Notes under the pieces: generated by a model
What the model was told of the DNA's origin: nothing
Seen by the model: only the letters and a program-made list of their open reading frames with translations
Databases searched by the model: none
DNA from: Aporrectodea caliginosa
Lineage: Eukaryota > Annelida > Clitellata > Crassiclitellata > Lumbricidae
Reading direction: 5' to 3'
NCBI GenBank assembly: GCA_020284085.1
Contig: JACEVL010000058.1
Location: 1 to 64,000 of the forward strand
DNA length: 64,000 nucleotides
Shown: piece by piece, positions 9,706 to 22,510 of the stretch
How the letters are laid out: every line of letters starts with the position of its first letter
Position numbering within the stretch: the stretch's first letter is position 1
Program-made: the position numbers and the translations under genes

Positions 9706-10230
9706 TATATAAACTGAGTGATAAATACTGACCAGTTATCGCATTAGAAATTGTATTTAAACGGAAATCTGAATTTAACATTCATCCGCACAAAATGGCG
9801 AGCGACTCCAGAAACGTGCTAAGACGGAAAAGAAAGAGCCTTGAGAAAATATCTTCTGCCATCTAGTGAATGGCTTAGAGTGCAAGATCTACTTGCTAAA
9901 TATTAACATGTATACCACATGACGTTATACTTCGAAAATGCTAATGAAAATGTACACTGACATAATAATAAAAGAATCCAAGTCTTCTCTTTAATTCTGC
10001 TGGTGAATTCAGGCATAGTATCTGATTTTGTTTTATTTAACCGAAGGCACCGTTTAAATTTTAGAGTTTCGTAATTTCACGCTGCAGTAGGTCTATCCTC
10101 TAATTATTGTGTTTTTCTGACGTGAAGCTAGATAAATTTGCAGTTCTGATTTTCAATGGCCATTTTCATTAAAATTGTTGCTGTGAATGGATAATTCATT
10201 TCTTGCAGAGTGTCTAATTCTATCAGTGAT
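9706..10230. other. No gene recognised
   Basis: AT-rich DNA with a few short frames lacking motifs. It contains no tandem repeat or terminal repeat that I can see. Confidence 0.35.
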
Positions 10231-10234
10231 CATC

Positions 10235-12060
10235 AGAATCAGAATCAGAATCAGAAAAACTTTATTGCTTCAAATAATGTCACCCGTAATACAAACAGAG
10301 AATCAAGTATATTAACAAGTGTATCACACTACAGGAGGCAAAAGGAGACCCCAAAGGGAGGATTATTCCCGCTAGTTGGGGCGACCTACAAGTTCCTTTA
10401 CAATCAATAATAAGACGGTCAAGAGACGTTACAGAGATTAAGACAATTCGTGTGCAACCTTTAAGGAGGAAGTCTTTTGGTGAACAAAGAACAACGGGAT
10501 GAAGCATACCTTAACTATTAAGATAGACACTAATAACAGCGGGCAATAACACACACAAAAAACATAGTAACTGGGCAAAAAAACAAAATAACCTTAACTA
10601 AAATCCTTAACTAAAATCCTTACGGTACTACTAAATAAGTAAACTGAGGAGGTAGAGGAGACGCGAAGGGAAGAGAAGAACAGTGTGATTCTCCTTACAG
10701 ATTTTATTTTAGTTATAGTTACAGTTATAGTTAATGGTTTTTTTATTTTTAGTTATAGTTATAGTTATAGTTAGTATTATTTTTAGTTATAGTTATAGTT
10801 ATAGTTAATGGATTTTTATTTTAGTTAATTTTAGTTACTATACTTAGTTACAATAATTAAGGCTATAAGCAAAATTGTGCGTATTAACACGCTGTTTCAC
10901 AATTTGCTCAGAGCTTTGAAAGCCTTTGAACTGTTTGAAGCATGGGTGCATTCAGCTTTATGAATACACGAGTTTCTAAAGTAACTGACAAATTGCATAA
11001 TAAAAATATCGCATATTTCGTTCTCATTTTAATTAGGGCCTATGTCGAATCGTCCATATTGCACTTCCTATTTTTATTTTTGTATTAACGAAAATAAAGA
11101 TGAATTTTCGTTAGTGTTATTTTCGTTATAGTTATAGTTATAGTTAATGATATTTTTTAGTTATAGTTATAGTTATAGTTAACTAAATCATTTTATTTTC
11201 GTTAACGAACATTTTCGTTATCGTTATCGTTAACGAGAATCACACTGGAGAAGAAGCATTGAAAGATAATGGAACGAGATAGAGGGGAGATCTGGAAAGG
11301 AAAGTAAGGGGAAAGAAAGACTTAAGAAGAGAAAAGACGAGAATAGAAAAGGAAAGGAAAAGGAAAAGGCTGGCCATTCTCGGGGATCCTCCATCACCGG
11401 GGGGTCAGTCAGATGACGTTATGAGATATGCTTTAAATCTAATCTTAAATAAGTAAATAATTATTTGGTGCAAGGCGGATGTCTAATGGAATGGTATTCC
11501 AGAGATTTGGGCCATAGAACTTGATACTAAATAGGCCTACTCGTGTATTGGTACGAGCATTGGTTGATCTGAGAGTAGTGGCGTTCCTAGTGTTGTGGGA
11601 GTGGATTTGAGAACCAGCTATAAAATAGTTCTGGAATAAGCTCGAGAGAATATTATTTTGAAATCTGTAGACGAATTCTCCGATTTGAACTGCTCTTACT
11701 TGCTTCAAGTTTAACAGATTTAATTTCTTAAAAATGTGATCAGTGTGAGAACACCTGCAATTACTCGGATAACTTTTTTGTAGGATAATTAGTTTACTAA
11801 TACTTGAGTCATAGTTGGAGGCCCAGATCATATTACAGTATGTTAGATATGGGAGGATTAGAGAATGATATAAATTTAACCTGGCGGCCTCAGGAAGAAG
11901 GTGGGAGACCCTATATAGAATACCAATGTTTTTGGCGAGTTTTTGGCAATGAAATTAATATGTTCTCTCCAAGACAGGTGGCTATCGACCGTCACTCCTA
12001 GGAATCTGGACGACTCGACCAACCTTCATTGTCCTGACTCCTTAGTCACTATTATATTAG
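10235..12060 (-). mobile_element. Non-LTR retrotransposon, RT C-terminal region and long 3' UTR, interrupted by a MITE
   Basis: On the minus strand 12060-11445 encodes the end of a LINE polyprotein: SKLIILQK, NCRCSHTDHIFKKLNLLNLK, IHSHNTRNATTLRSTNARTN and IKFYGPNLWNTIPLDIRL are the familiar thumb/C-terminal words. Downstream comes a UTR ending at about 10235 with AATAAAGTTTTTCTGATTCT and GATTCT units, a common LINE 3' end. The reading frame is 5'-truncated and carries no RT catalytic core. The 567-bp MITE at 10681-11247 sits within the 3' UTR. Confidence 0.75.
10681..11247. mobile_element. hAT-like MITE with perfect 8-bp TSD
   Basis: The ends are CAGTGTGATTCTC at 10681 and GAGAATCACACTG at 11247, with homology continuing inward (TTA..GAT). 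The flanks are gagaagaa on both sides (10673-10680, 11248-11255). Subterminal DNA is dominated by repeated agttatagttatag words on both sides and by cgttatcgttaacg near the right end, probably multiple transposase-binding or hairpin motifs. No coding potential. Confidence 0.88.
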
Positions 12061-12064
12061 GCCT

Positions 12065-12765
12065 ATCTTAATTGCTACAATTGACGTTGGTAAGTAAGGA
12101 GTCTACCAATAGTCTAGGCGCGCAGAGCCAAAAAGTCCTCAAAAAAGCGATGTAAGCGGCAAGTCATGTTCATTTTTGGCAACATACTTTTTTATACTAA
12201 TTCGACCCTGCTGATTACGAAAATCGCTGTTGCCATGCTGGATTTTTGGCCTGAAGGTCATTTCAAGGTCAGAAAAACTTAGGCCCTAAATCTAGCAAAA
12301 ATCAGAGAAAAATGGCCAGATCTCAGCCAATTGTTGAATTCGGTTAATTCTTTCTTGCTTTTTCTCAACATGATAAGGGCTACCTGTGTAAGAAACAACG
12401 TTACTAAATGTACGACGATCCAAGGTTATTGTAAGGTCAAAAACGTCAAATTCAGATGAAAATCTGAGGAAATGGCCACAACTTTGTCAAATATTTTTCT
12501 GTTTGGGTGATTCTTTTACCTTTTTGCTCGGGCCGATAAGAGCTACATTTTGAAAAACAGAGTATAATATTATTGTTGTCATTATTCACAGGCCCTGCTA
12601 TTATAATTATTGTTACGTCACTGAATATTTACAGATATCTGTGACGTCACCTGGATACGGACTATTTGTCCCCGGAAGAATGTCTTCCCACAGTCGAGCC
12701 CAGGAAGTTTCGCTCCCTGAATATTTGCCTTCGGAACAATAGAGATGATGGACCACACATTAAAT
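12065..12765. other. Probable repeat-derived DNA, unclassified
   Basis: The first 50 bp (gacgttggtaagtaaggagt) match the subterminal part of the 9207-type element. Then follows a stretch with recurring caaggtcatttcaaggtcag-like phrases and two related blocks (about 12240-12360 and 12420-12545), suggesting an old internal duplication. There is no protein match that I can support. Confidence 0.4.
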
Positions 12766-12779
12766 TTTGTTGAATTTTA

Positions 12780-13520
12780 AAAGAAGTTATTTCTATGAAT
12801 TATCCAGCACATAAATTTTTATATATTTACGCAAAGAATCATTTTCGTCAACCAAACTTGCATTTACGCAAAGAATTATTTCAATCGATTGTTGAATTTC
12901 CATTTATGCAGCAAGATAAGAAAGTGTCATGTATTCAATGATAAAATTAAATACTCTAACATAGAGTTGGCCATCCTCGCTAATAATAAAAGTAAAATAG
13001 AGGGTAATTTAGCCTATCGCTTTAGCTTTCCTTATTAGCTGAGCATTATTACATTTCAGGTAAAGAGTGTTCTAGCGTCGAAAATTGTATTCGGTAGAAT
13101 AGAAGTTGGATTGGTGGGAAGAATTTTTCTCAAATGGAAGTCGGATGGATGAAAATTATTATCGCTTAAATAGAAGTTGGATTAATGAAAATAATTATTG
13201 ATTATATAGAACTTGGATTGAGATAAAAGAATTTGCCTAATTAGAACCTGGATTGATGAAAACATTCTTGTTTAGATAGAAGTTGGACTGATATAATTCT
13301 GGTTTAAATATAATTTGGATTGATGAAAAGAAGTTAAATAGCTTAAATAATAGTTGAACTGATTGCAGAAATTGCTGCCTAAATAGAAGTTGGATTGATG
13401 AAGAAAATTTTGAAGGGGAGCTTTAATATAAGCTGGCTTGATTAAAAGAATTCATGTCTAAATAGAAGTTGGATTGATGGAGAAAATACTTTACGTAAAT
13501 AGATTTGGATTCATGAAAAC
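12780..13520. repeat. Minisatellite arrays of the 37-bp family, both orientations
   Basis: About 12780-12930 holds a few plus-oriented units. About 13085-13520 holds roughly eleven minus-oriented units around aaatagaagttggattgatg followed by an A-rich, GAATTC-centred half. Units are diverged in sequence and length. I do not see paired TIRs here; ggtaaagagtgttc at 13060 could be one degraded end. Confidence 0.7.
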
Positions 13521-13569
13521 AATAACTTCTTTTTGCAATTCAACAAATGTGTGATGCTTCATTTCTATT

Positions 13570-13660
13570 GTTCCGTGGGCGAATCTTCCGGGGCGAAACT
13601 TCCTGTGGGCGAAATGTGGGGAACAATTCTCCCGGGGCGAATCTTCCCGATGCGATTTAT
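13570..13660. repeat. Short tandem words gggcgaa/cttcc
   Basis: The word gtgggcgaatcttcc and variants occur about five times in 90 bp. The style resembles the repeated-word TIRs of the element at 7832-8312, so this may be one TIR of another element whose array is 13085-13520. The matching left TIR was not found. Confidence 0.45.
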
Positions 13661-13825
13661 CCGCAAACCCTCTTTCCCACAGGCTCTTGTGAAAGTAATA
13701 ACTCACAGCGCAGATACTAGTGTTGCCGAATATCTACTGTCCAATGAGCTATTGGAGCTTACAGATTAGAATTCATTTTCTCAAATGAAAAGATGTCTAA
13801 ATCGTGTTGGAGTAATCATAACAAT

Positions 13826-14194
13826 CATAGTTGTAAAAAAACGTTTTTTATTTTTTTATTTTTTCCAAAAACGTGTTTTTTTTCGTTTTTTATTTTTCGT
13901 CACGTTTTTCCCCGTTTTTTATTTTTTTATGTAACTTTATTTATCTATTTACTGTCTGCTATTATTTGTTTAATTTAATTTTTGTCCGATATCCCTTACA
14001 TTGTCTCTGTCCTTTCAAGGATTCATCCAATTTACGTCACTATTTAGTGTCATCAGTTGAGAAATAAACAGCAGAGTACAGGAAATAAAATTGATAAAAG
14101 GTATTTGAATTTCTAAGTTATCCAAAATGCGAATTATTTTCTTTTCCGTTTTTCCCCGTTTTTTATTTTGATTTTACCGTTTTTAACAACTATG
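13826..14194. mobile_element. MITE with CATAGTTGT TIRs
   Basis: The left end reads catagttgtaaaaaaacg and the right end cgtttttaacaactatg; the flanks ataacaat and ataataat differ at one base and look like an 8-bp TSD. Subterminal regions on both sides are runs of cgttttttattttt, giving a T-rich interior that is coding only by chance. Class probably hAT-like from TSD size. Confidence 0.65.
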
Positions 14195-14774
14195 ATAATA
14201 ATCAACAGATTTTGTGTGTGTAAAATATGCACAAAATCCAGAGGGAGGAAATGCCCCATTGCTTCAACGTGCGGACGCCCATGTGTTTTTGGAAGTGTTT
14301 AATTATGTAGCGTCCCTTCAAGAAAACTCAGCAGAGGTGCTGACGAACTGTTTACACAAGATGACGATCGCATAGACTGGTCTCCAACGCTTTCCAAAAT
14401 AGACCAAGAGAAAGTAAACGATAGCATCACAGTTGCATGAATGCCTGTGTTCAATATAATGAGAGTCAGTCGCCACGAACCTTCTCTGTTGCCTTGTGGC
14501 ACTACGCTACAGGGAACAACCAACTTAACTTCTTCTGAAGAGCGAAGAGAGCTGCGACAAGGCAGTTACGCAACAGCATAACGATATTAAAATCAATGCG
14601 TCTTCGCACTGCCAACCACTGCATATCTGAACGTATGTGGCTAGATATTATGAGAAAACTTGAAATCCCATACATATCTTTTGGAAAGAATCTGTAAGTG
14701 TTCCATCCCTTTTACTTACCGTAAACGGGTAACAATAGCGACTTTAATGTAACAAGGTGAGTGCCGTAACCTCA

Positions 14775-14915
14775 TTTCATGGTCAGAAGCTTGCCAGTCT
14801 GTAAGCTCCAACAACTCATCTGAAACTTGACACTAGTTAGCCTATTGCGGTTACACAAGTATCTGCTCGCGTTAATATTTTAACAAACGCCTTTGGGAAC
14901 CCGTTCGTTCTTATG
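14775..14915 (+). repeat. Dispersed ~130-bp repeat (three copies)
   Basis: Copies begin with atggtcagaag and contain ccagtctgtaagctcc, then tatctgc and acaagcct-like words. A second plus copy lies at about 15965-16110, and an inverted, shorter copy at about 13670-13785. Similarity is moderate. No ends or target duplications are obvious. The intervening DNA from 14200 to 16360 has no gene that I can name; a GC-richer frame at 15522-15821 lacks motifs. Confidence 0.55.
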
Positions 14916-15964
14916 CCATCATCTGACATCATGGTCCAACCTTAAATTTTAAGTTACATAAAAACACGATTAGGGTCTGCGAATTTTGATGATGATAGGG
15001 TCTATAATTATACTAGACTAGACACACAGTAGACAGTAAGATATATTTCTCATTGGCTGAGAACAAAGATAGTTGTAAATAATTAAATGGTAATAAATAG
15101 TTCATATAGGCCTATAGGCCCTATGTATTTGTACAGATAGTGTGGCCACGATTAGTTAGTGTTCCCAGGGAATTTCAATCCTTCTGCTTAGCGTGAAAGG
15201 CGACCTGTAGTGATGGCCTTGCTGTCTTCTTAATAATCGGTCTTGGTAGACCATACGAGTGATAACGGTTCATTAAAGGTATAATTATTTTATTATAGGC
15301 CTATCAACATTAGTTAAGTACAATGAAAATTATAAACGTCATAAAACAGTCGATCGGTCGAGTCCCTATAACTATCAAATTGAATTATGTCTAGTCTTAT
15401 CTCCGTCTGAATCAATCTAGTTAATCAATCTGAATCTAATCTAGTCTGTCTCCGTCTGAAGCAGTCTAGTTAAACAAATCAAATCTGTCTGACGCTGGAG
15501 ATCCGAAACAACGTTTCTTGAATGTCAGATCAAGACGTCGCGTCGAACCTTAACCCAGACGTCCTGTGGCAGGAGCGCCTTCCCGTTTTATACCCATCAG
15601 CCAGAACAACAATGTTTACGAGGTTCGATGCGTTGTTGATTTGGGGCTTCAACACAGCGAGGTGCAGGTGTCATCGCTGCGACGGCCGTCGGTCACAACC
15701 CGGGCTCGCAGCTGGTGCCTTGTATCATGACGGTAGCATCCTTCCGGCTGCTGATAACGCTTGGTCAGTCGGTCACGGTCTTGCTCTTGAACTGAGATGG
15801 TCGACGGAAGTGTTGAATTAGGCCGAGTTAGCAACCCGGGGTCATCAAACTAGCCCATCCGGTTCGTTCTTGTAGGGCGTTGTCTGCTGACCATCCTTAA
15901 GTAGGCCAGCCGCTGACCACCACCGTGGCACGACCAGCTGCGATTTAGATTTACCCAAGCTGGT

Positions 15965-16110
15965 GTCATGACATCATTTTATGGTCAGAAGATGAGTGCC
16001 AGTCTGTAAGCTCCGACATCTCCTTGGACAGCAAATATTGTGAGAACACTAATAAATTATCTGCCCTGAGAGTCATTACTTTGACAAGAGCCTATTGGAA
16101 ACTGTTCATT
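15965..16110 (+). repeat. Second plus-strand copy of the ~130-bp dispersed repeat
   Basis: Matches 14775-14915 over atggtcagaag..ccagtctgtaagctcc and matches the inverted copy at 13670-13785 even better downstream (gagtcattactttgacaaga and the equivalent there). Confidence 0.55.
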
Positions 16111-16365
16111 AGGGTGCTCCAGAATGTAATGGGGTTTTAAAAAGTTCCTAAAAATACTGCTCCCCGGCGATTTTCCCATTCCATTTATCACTTTGTACAA
16201 CTGTACCAAGTTTCAGACCAATTCAAAAAGGCTAAGACTTGCCCCCGGCACAAAATTTTTAGAATTTGTGAGAATATGCGAATTTGCGTAAAATCGGCAA
16301 TATCATGGAGGAAAAACGTAATTATTTTCATGATGATTAAATTCTTTTGTGAACTATTGTTTGCA

Positions 16366-17773
16366 GAGGTGTAGTAATGGTACCTGTACTTGTACTCAAG
16401 TGCAATTTGAGTACAGTCTTTAAGTACTTGAACTTGTACTGGAGACCTAAGTACTTAATTGTACTCGTACTTGAGATCTAAGTAGGCTACTTGGACACAA
16501 ATGACATTTCTACAGGCACTTGGGGATACTTTACCAGCAGGCTTTGTCTTTCCTTTAAGTCATTAATTCTTACATTCTGGATACTTTGGCAGTTCTGTAT
16601 GGACCGCATCTTGTTCAGAATTTCTTCCGGTTTTCTTGCTAAAATAGCGGCCACGGACGGTGATAATGCTAAAAAAATACTGATATTCCTAGAGCGGTTA
16701 AGTTTGGTTACGATAATTTCACTTTCAAGGGAAATGCTACTTCTGCTAAGTGCAAGTTTTGTAGTGAGAAAACTATCATTGAAGAAAACAACTGGCACAA
16801 CATCAAACTTTGGTAAACACTTGCAAAGACTCCATACGGAGAGGTGAGCAGTGACTAACAAATCATTTGAACTCTATCGAGTAATGTGAATGTAAGTCGT
16901 CGAACTTTCTCAGCAACATACGAAAGCCGCGATAAGTAAACCAGCTTATTCACCGAAATAATGCATTTTATTATTTTTATTATAGGACTTCTAGTAATAA
17001 ACCACTGAACCTATGGCTTATACATGGAATTCATATGTGAATGTGGCTCACTTGTGAAAATTGTGAGTTGTCTATGTTCCTCTGTGTTCTATGTTCCTCT
17101 CGAAAAAGTCTTCCGCTGCGTGTGCGAGATGGCGCATATGGCTCTGTTAAGGAAACATTGTCATCTGTATCAAAACGCGGTTAGTTAGGCCTCTTAGGGT
17201 GTCATTTGCGAATCACTTTTCTGTTTTACCTAAAACGCTAATTAAGGAATTTTCTCTGTGTTGCTCGAATAGTCAAAGACTGCCTACAACTAGTATGTTC
17301 TTATTTAATGTGTGCCAATATGATTATGTCTTATGTGAATGAGACAGATGCTTTGTTGGGGACTACATCAAGTTTCTTTGGCAGTGGTGGAGCAGGTGCT
17401 ACACAAACGTCTCATTTTGGCACGATAATCACAGATATGGTTGCAGCAGCCGAAACTCCAGACCTCATGCATCAAAAAGTCTAAGCTAATTGTTCACTAC
17501 TTTACACGATCTTCTGTGAAACCGAGCACCTTATCATCACAAGTGACAACCTGGTTGAATATCAGAGGCCATGATGACTTTGATGAAATTGATTGTTTGG
17601 ACGTTTGGAATCCAGCAAAACTGTTCTTGACAATAGCGTTTAGAGTTTTGAGTGTGCCTGCATCTAGAGCTCCGGTTGAAAGTGTGCTTAGTTTAATATT
17701 AAAACAATTTCGATTGAATCTGAGTGATAAGATGCTCACATCCATTATATTTATCAAAAAAGCAATATTATAA
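16366..17773 (+). pseudogene. Decayed hAT transposon with BED finger and hAT C-terminal domain
   Basis: A hAT-like end, CAGAGGTGTAGTAATGG, begins at about 16370, followed by subterminal tacttgtactcaagt words. At 16745-16849 a BED-type zinc finger is visible: C-x2-C as AKCKFCSEKT, then a one-base frame change, then the helix and His pair as TTGTTSNFGKHLQRLHTER. At 17441-17773 the hAT dimerisation region is readable: LSVPASRAPVESVLS followed by the NLSDKM/FIKKAI helix and stop. The catalytic core normally lying between (several hundred residues) is missing, so only about 600 bp separate the two. No matching right TIR is seen; a satellite begins just downstream. The product would have been a cut-and-paste transposase. 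Confidence 0.75.
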
Positions 17774-17777
17774 ATGA

Positions 17778-20560
17778 GTGCATGTGGCAATACACCATTG
17801 CTTTGTCAAGGAAGTAAATCCTTGTTCTTGTAGTAGCCATGTGTACTTCCCAGCCAGCACACCGACATCGGGCCAATGTTTGCCCAATGTCATGAAAACC
17901 ACTAACGTTGGCTCAATGTTGTCCCTATGTCGAATGCAATATTGGGGGAATGTAGGGTGTACGACGTATATTCCACGTGTCCTGTTTTGCAGTCATAGAA
18001 TCATGTATATTTACTTAATTCCGTTTTTGCATATTTAAGCATGCTTAATAAACAAAGAATTCTGCATAAATTTAACAACTTAGATATCAATAGCATTTCC
18101 GATATTTATGAACTTTGATACATACGTCGGGCCGATGCTGGGCCAACGTCAGATCTCTTGCGTAGTTAAAGAATGTGTATTTTAACTTAATTCCATTTTC
18201 TGCATGTCCAGGCGTTGCCAGGGACAAAGAATTCTCCATAGGATGAGATTTATGTCATCGAATCATCGATATTTGTGATGTGTTTTACATATATCGGAAC
18301 CAACTGTAGGGCCAACATCACCCAACCTACAGAATACCAACATTGATCCAACGTTGATCCAATGTCAGAAAAACACTAACGTTGGCCCTATGTTGTTCCT
18401 ATGTCGAATGTTACATACGTCTGACCAATGCTGGTCCAACGTCAGATCTCTTTCATAGTTAAAGAATGTGCATTTTAACTTAATTCCATTTTCTGCATGT
18501 CCAGGCTTGCCAGGACAAAGAATTCTCCATAGGATGAGATTTATGTCATAGAATCACCGATATTTCTGATGTGTTTTACATACATCGGACCAACGTAGGG
18601 CCAACGTCACCCAACCTACAGAATACCAACATTGATCCAACGTTGATCCAATGTCAGAAAAACACTAACGTTGGCCCTATGTTGTTCCTATGTCGAATGT
18701 TACATACGTCTGACCAATGCTGGTCCAACGTCAGATCTCTATGATAGGCTATAAAGAAGTCGGCATTTTAAATTAATTGCAGAATTCTGCATGTCCAGGC
18801 GTGGCAGGACAAAATATTCTCCATAGGATGAGATTTATGTCATAGAATCAACGATATTTCTGATGTGTTTTATCATACATCGGACCAACGTAGGTTAAAC
18901 GTGTTCATGCCTGCAGACATAGGGACAACATTGATCCAACGTTCGATCCAATGTGAGAATTGGATCAACGTTGGCCCAATGTTGGTATTCTATAGGAGGA
19001 ATGACGTTGGCTCGACGTCTGTTCCGATGTATGTTACATACATCAGAAATATCGGTGATTCTATTATAATATCTAAATCTCAACGTATGCATAATTCTGT
19101 GTCCCTGACACGGCTAGATATGCCAGAACACGGAATTAAGTTAAACTACATATTATTTAACTATGAAAGAGATTCTGACGTTGGCCCAGCATTGGATCGA
19201 CGTAGGTAACATTCGACATAGGGACAACATAGGGCCAACGTTAATGGTTTTTTGACATTGGATCGACGTTGGGCCAATGTTGGTATTCTGTACGAGTAGT
19301 GACGTTGGCCCGACGTTGGTCCGATGTATGTTACATATAGCGGAAATATCGTGAATTTCAATTATATCTAAATCTCAACCAATGCAGGACTCTTTGTCCC
19401 TGGCACGCCTGGACATACAGAAAATGGATTTAAGTTAAAATACACATTAACTATGACAGAGATCTGACGTTGGCCCAGCATTGGTCCGACGTAGGTAACA
19501 TTCGACATAGGGACAACATAGGGCCAACGTTGAGTGGTTGTGTGACATTGGATCAACGTTGGACCAATGTTGTTCCTATGTCGAATGTTACATACCTGTG
19601 ACCAATGCTGGTACATACGCCCGATCTCTTTGATAGTTAATGAATGTGCATTTTAACGTTTTATGCATATCTAGGCATGTCTGCCAGGCGAGTCAGAGAC
19701 TGAGAAGTTTGCATAATTATGTTGACATTTAGATATTATAGAATTTCCGATGTTTCTGATGTGTGTTACATACATCGGACCAACGGCCTACCAACGTCAC
19801 CCCTCCAGCATAATACCAACATTGATCCAACGTTGATCCAATGCCAGAAAAACACGAATGTTGACTCTATATATAGGCTATGTTGTCCCTATAGGCGAAT
19901 GTGACGAATGCAATTATATTGGCGTAATGTAGGGTTTTCCGACGTGTATTCAACGAGTGCTTTTTCATAGCCAGAGAATAAGTATTTTCATTTAAATCTG
20001 TTTTTCTGCATGTCCAAGCGTGCAATGGAGAAAAGATCGAGTTGTGCATTATGTTGACATTTATATATAACAAATATTCGGATATTTCAGGTAAAAATAG
20101 TGACAACAACTATTATATATAATAATAGGCTGCTGTATAGGCCTATGTCGACCTTATGTTGATCCAGCGTTATGCAGAACACTAACATTGGCAATCTGTT
20201 ATTCCTATCCCGAATCTAATATACATCGATGATTCCACTTCATTTTTAAATGAATTGATCTCTGTGAGAGTCATAGAACGTGTATGCTAGCACAATTTAG
20301 TGTTTATCTAAGTCCACTTTTCCTGGGACTAAAAATTTTGACAATTAGGCTGAGCTCTCTGTCAATTAAGTACCGATACTGCTGATGTGTTCTACATACA
20401 TCGGACCAAGGTAGGGCCAACGTATGACAGCCAATTCTATTCCAACGTAGGCTACAACGTTGATACAATGTCAGATAATAAAAAAATGTTCCTATACAAA
20501 TATTTTTATACATTATTTATTACTGATTAACATCAGATCTCTTTCATGGTTAAAGAATGT
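17778..20560. repeat. ~289-bp satellite, diverged array with an inverted segment
   Basis: Units contain catcggaccaacgtagggcc, ccaacattgatccaacgttg, acgttggccctatgttgttc and cttaattccattttctgcat. From 17860 to about 18955 they read forward. From about 18957 to 19560 the same words appear reverse-complemented (e.g. gacgttggcccagcattgg). After about 19565 they read forward again, decaying towards 20560. The orientation switches fall in the near-palindromic caacgttgatcc part. Short frames here are chance. Confidence 0.85.
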
Positions 20561-20629
20561 GTTTGGCTTTGATTCCATTGCACTGTATAACTGCGTGCCA
20601 AAATAATTATTGTCTAGGATTTATACGTC

Positions 20630-20840
20630 CTTAGTTCATGACCTTTTTGAATTCTGTTTGTGCCCATCAGGACAACGTTCATTTCTGAGTCCAAACCGTC
20701 TTCTACTTTCATGTAAACTGTCTGTCACTTCCTCACAGTCAAGGTACTGCGATTCTGCTATCAGGTCAATATCATCAGCAAAACGCTCATTGTTTAATAT
20801 CTGTCCATTTAATATCACTCCAGCTTCGACAGAATTCATT
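20630..20840 (-). mobile_element. LINE reverse-transcriptase fragment with FADD box
   Basis: The minus frame reads GVILNGQILNNERFADDIDL then LIAESQYLDCEEVTDSLHES, the palm motif with the catalytic Asp pair (ADD) of a non-LTR reverse transcriptase. It starts with a Met only by chance, and sequence on both sides is unrelated, so it is a small internal fragment. Confidence 0.8.
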
Positions 20841-21654
20841 GCAGTTTTATTTCATTCTTGTTTTACCATCCGGGGATTTCCACGTTGACTTCCTACAGAA
20901 TTGTGACATAGTTTGAGCGTTGGCCCTCTGGCGGCTAGGAAATTACGTTGGCCGTATGTTGTTCCTATGTCGAATATAATAAACATATGCATCAATGCTG
21001 GTGCAGTTTATGATATCTATCATTCTTAAAGCATGAAATCGATAACTTGATTATGTTTTCAGCATGTCCAAACGTTGCCTGTACAAAGAAGAGTCCAAAA
21101 TATCATATTTATGTAATATCATGTGTGAAAAATTAACCGGGCGACATCTGTGGGTACAAGGGCAAACGGGAATTAAATTATTTGAGCGAATTTCCACCTC
21201 TCATCTCACGAAATTACTAGCCTTTGCCCTAGGCGTGATTCCTTTTTGAAAAAGTTACATTGGTAAATGCAAAGCTCATTTATCGTCTTGGATGCCCTTT
21301 TTCCTTTTACTTTATTTTTACACTTACTTCTTCATTCGTCTTAAAAATTTTACGGTGCTAAAGAAGTTGAGCAGTATTCACAGGGAAACCATGCATGACT
21401 TAAATTTGGTATATCTGTGACAAGCGTGGCTGAGTCCCAGAGCGTGGTCTACAGACTACACGGCCGAATCCCGATTCTCTGTTAGCGATTAAGATGTACC
21501 AGGTATGCCAAAGAAAACCGATTTCCCGAAAGCAGTTTTAGACCAACTGTATACCGATGCCATAGTGCTAACCTCCCGAGGCCGAAATTTAGCTTAAAGA
21601 GATTAAAGTGCAAAATTAACCGAGTCCCCGTTAATGGAGTTTGCATGGGTTTCA
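20841..21654. other. No gene recognised
   Basis: Holds a few satellite-like words (gttggccgtatgttgttcct near 20950), then unremarkable AT-rich DNA. Confidence 0.35.
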
Positions 21655-21940
21655 GACGTTGTTTCCCTAAATACAAGTTCGATTGATACGAAAACGTTCC
21701 TCTGTGTTCTAAATAGAAGTGGGATTGATGAAAACAATTCTTTCCCGTAAATAGAAGCTGGCTGGATGAATAATAAATTCTTAATTCAATAGAAGTTGTA
21801 TTGATGATAAAATATTGTACTGCTTTAGTAGATGTTAGATTGATGAAACGAGTTCTTTGCCTCAATAGAAGCTGGTTTAGAGCAAAAGGATTATTGCCAA
21901 AGTTAGAAGTTGGATTGATGAAAAATACTAATGCTTATTT
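21655..21940 (-). repeat. 37-bp minisatellite array, minus orientation
   Basis: About seven units around aatagaagttggattgatga, spaced 35-40 bp, moderately diverged. The flanks lack clear TIRs. Confidence 0.75.
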
Positions 21941-22084
21941 GTCCGAATAATTTACGACGCTAGTCTAATTTCTTACCCAAATGAAGAGTTACGTTTGAGC
22001 ATACGATATTCCTGCATCTTAGCATATTTTATTCTTTCGTACAGTGAAACGTCAAGTAATGTATTTAATTATTTTAGACTTTTT

Positions 22085-22510
22085 TAATAACTGTTATCAA
22101 TACAGCTTCTATTTACGCAAGTTTTATTTTCATCAATCCGATTTGGAAGCTTCATTGAGGCAACTATGTTTCCTAATCCAACGTCCATTTCAACGCAGAT
22201 ACTTCTTTTCATCATTGATCCAACTTCCATTTTAACGCAAAAATTCTTTTCATCATTCCAACTTCTATTTGCACAAAGAATTCTTTTCATCAAGCCAAAT
22301 GCTGGAATAATGAAAATAATTGTTTCCTTTAAATCGAAGCTGGACCCATGGAAAAAATTCTTTGCTTACATAAAAGTTCCTTGATGAAAAATATTTTTCT
22401 GGTTAAATAGAAGTTGGGTCATTTTTTTTTTAAATGGAAGCTGGATTGATTAAAAAAAATTTTCGATGAAATGGAAGCGGGATTGATTATAGTTTTGATG
22501 GACATAGGTA
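22085..22510. repeat. 37-bp minisatellite array switching orientation
   Basis: From 22085 to about 22300 units read plus (ttttcatcaatcc..), and from about 22305 to 22500 minus (gaagctggattgat..), so two arrays meet head to head. The 22305-22500 part, the MITE after it and the following array up to 23112 are closely matched by 27640-28460, evidence of a segmental copy. Confidence 0.75.

Noticed and set aside
15522..15834. Overlapping 99- and 61-residue ORFs in GC-richer DNA
   Set aside because: No recognisable domain in either; may be inner retroelement sequence but cannot be supported.
18865..19616. Several 60-110-residue frames in the first satellite array
   Set aside because: They follow repeat units and appear on both strands; they are not conserved as protein.
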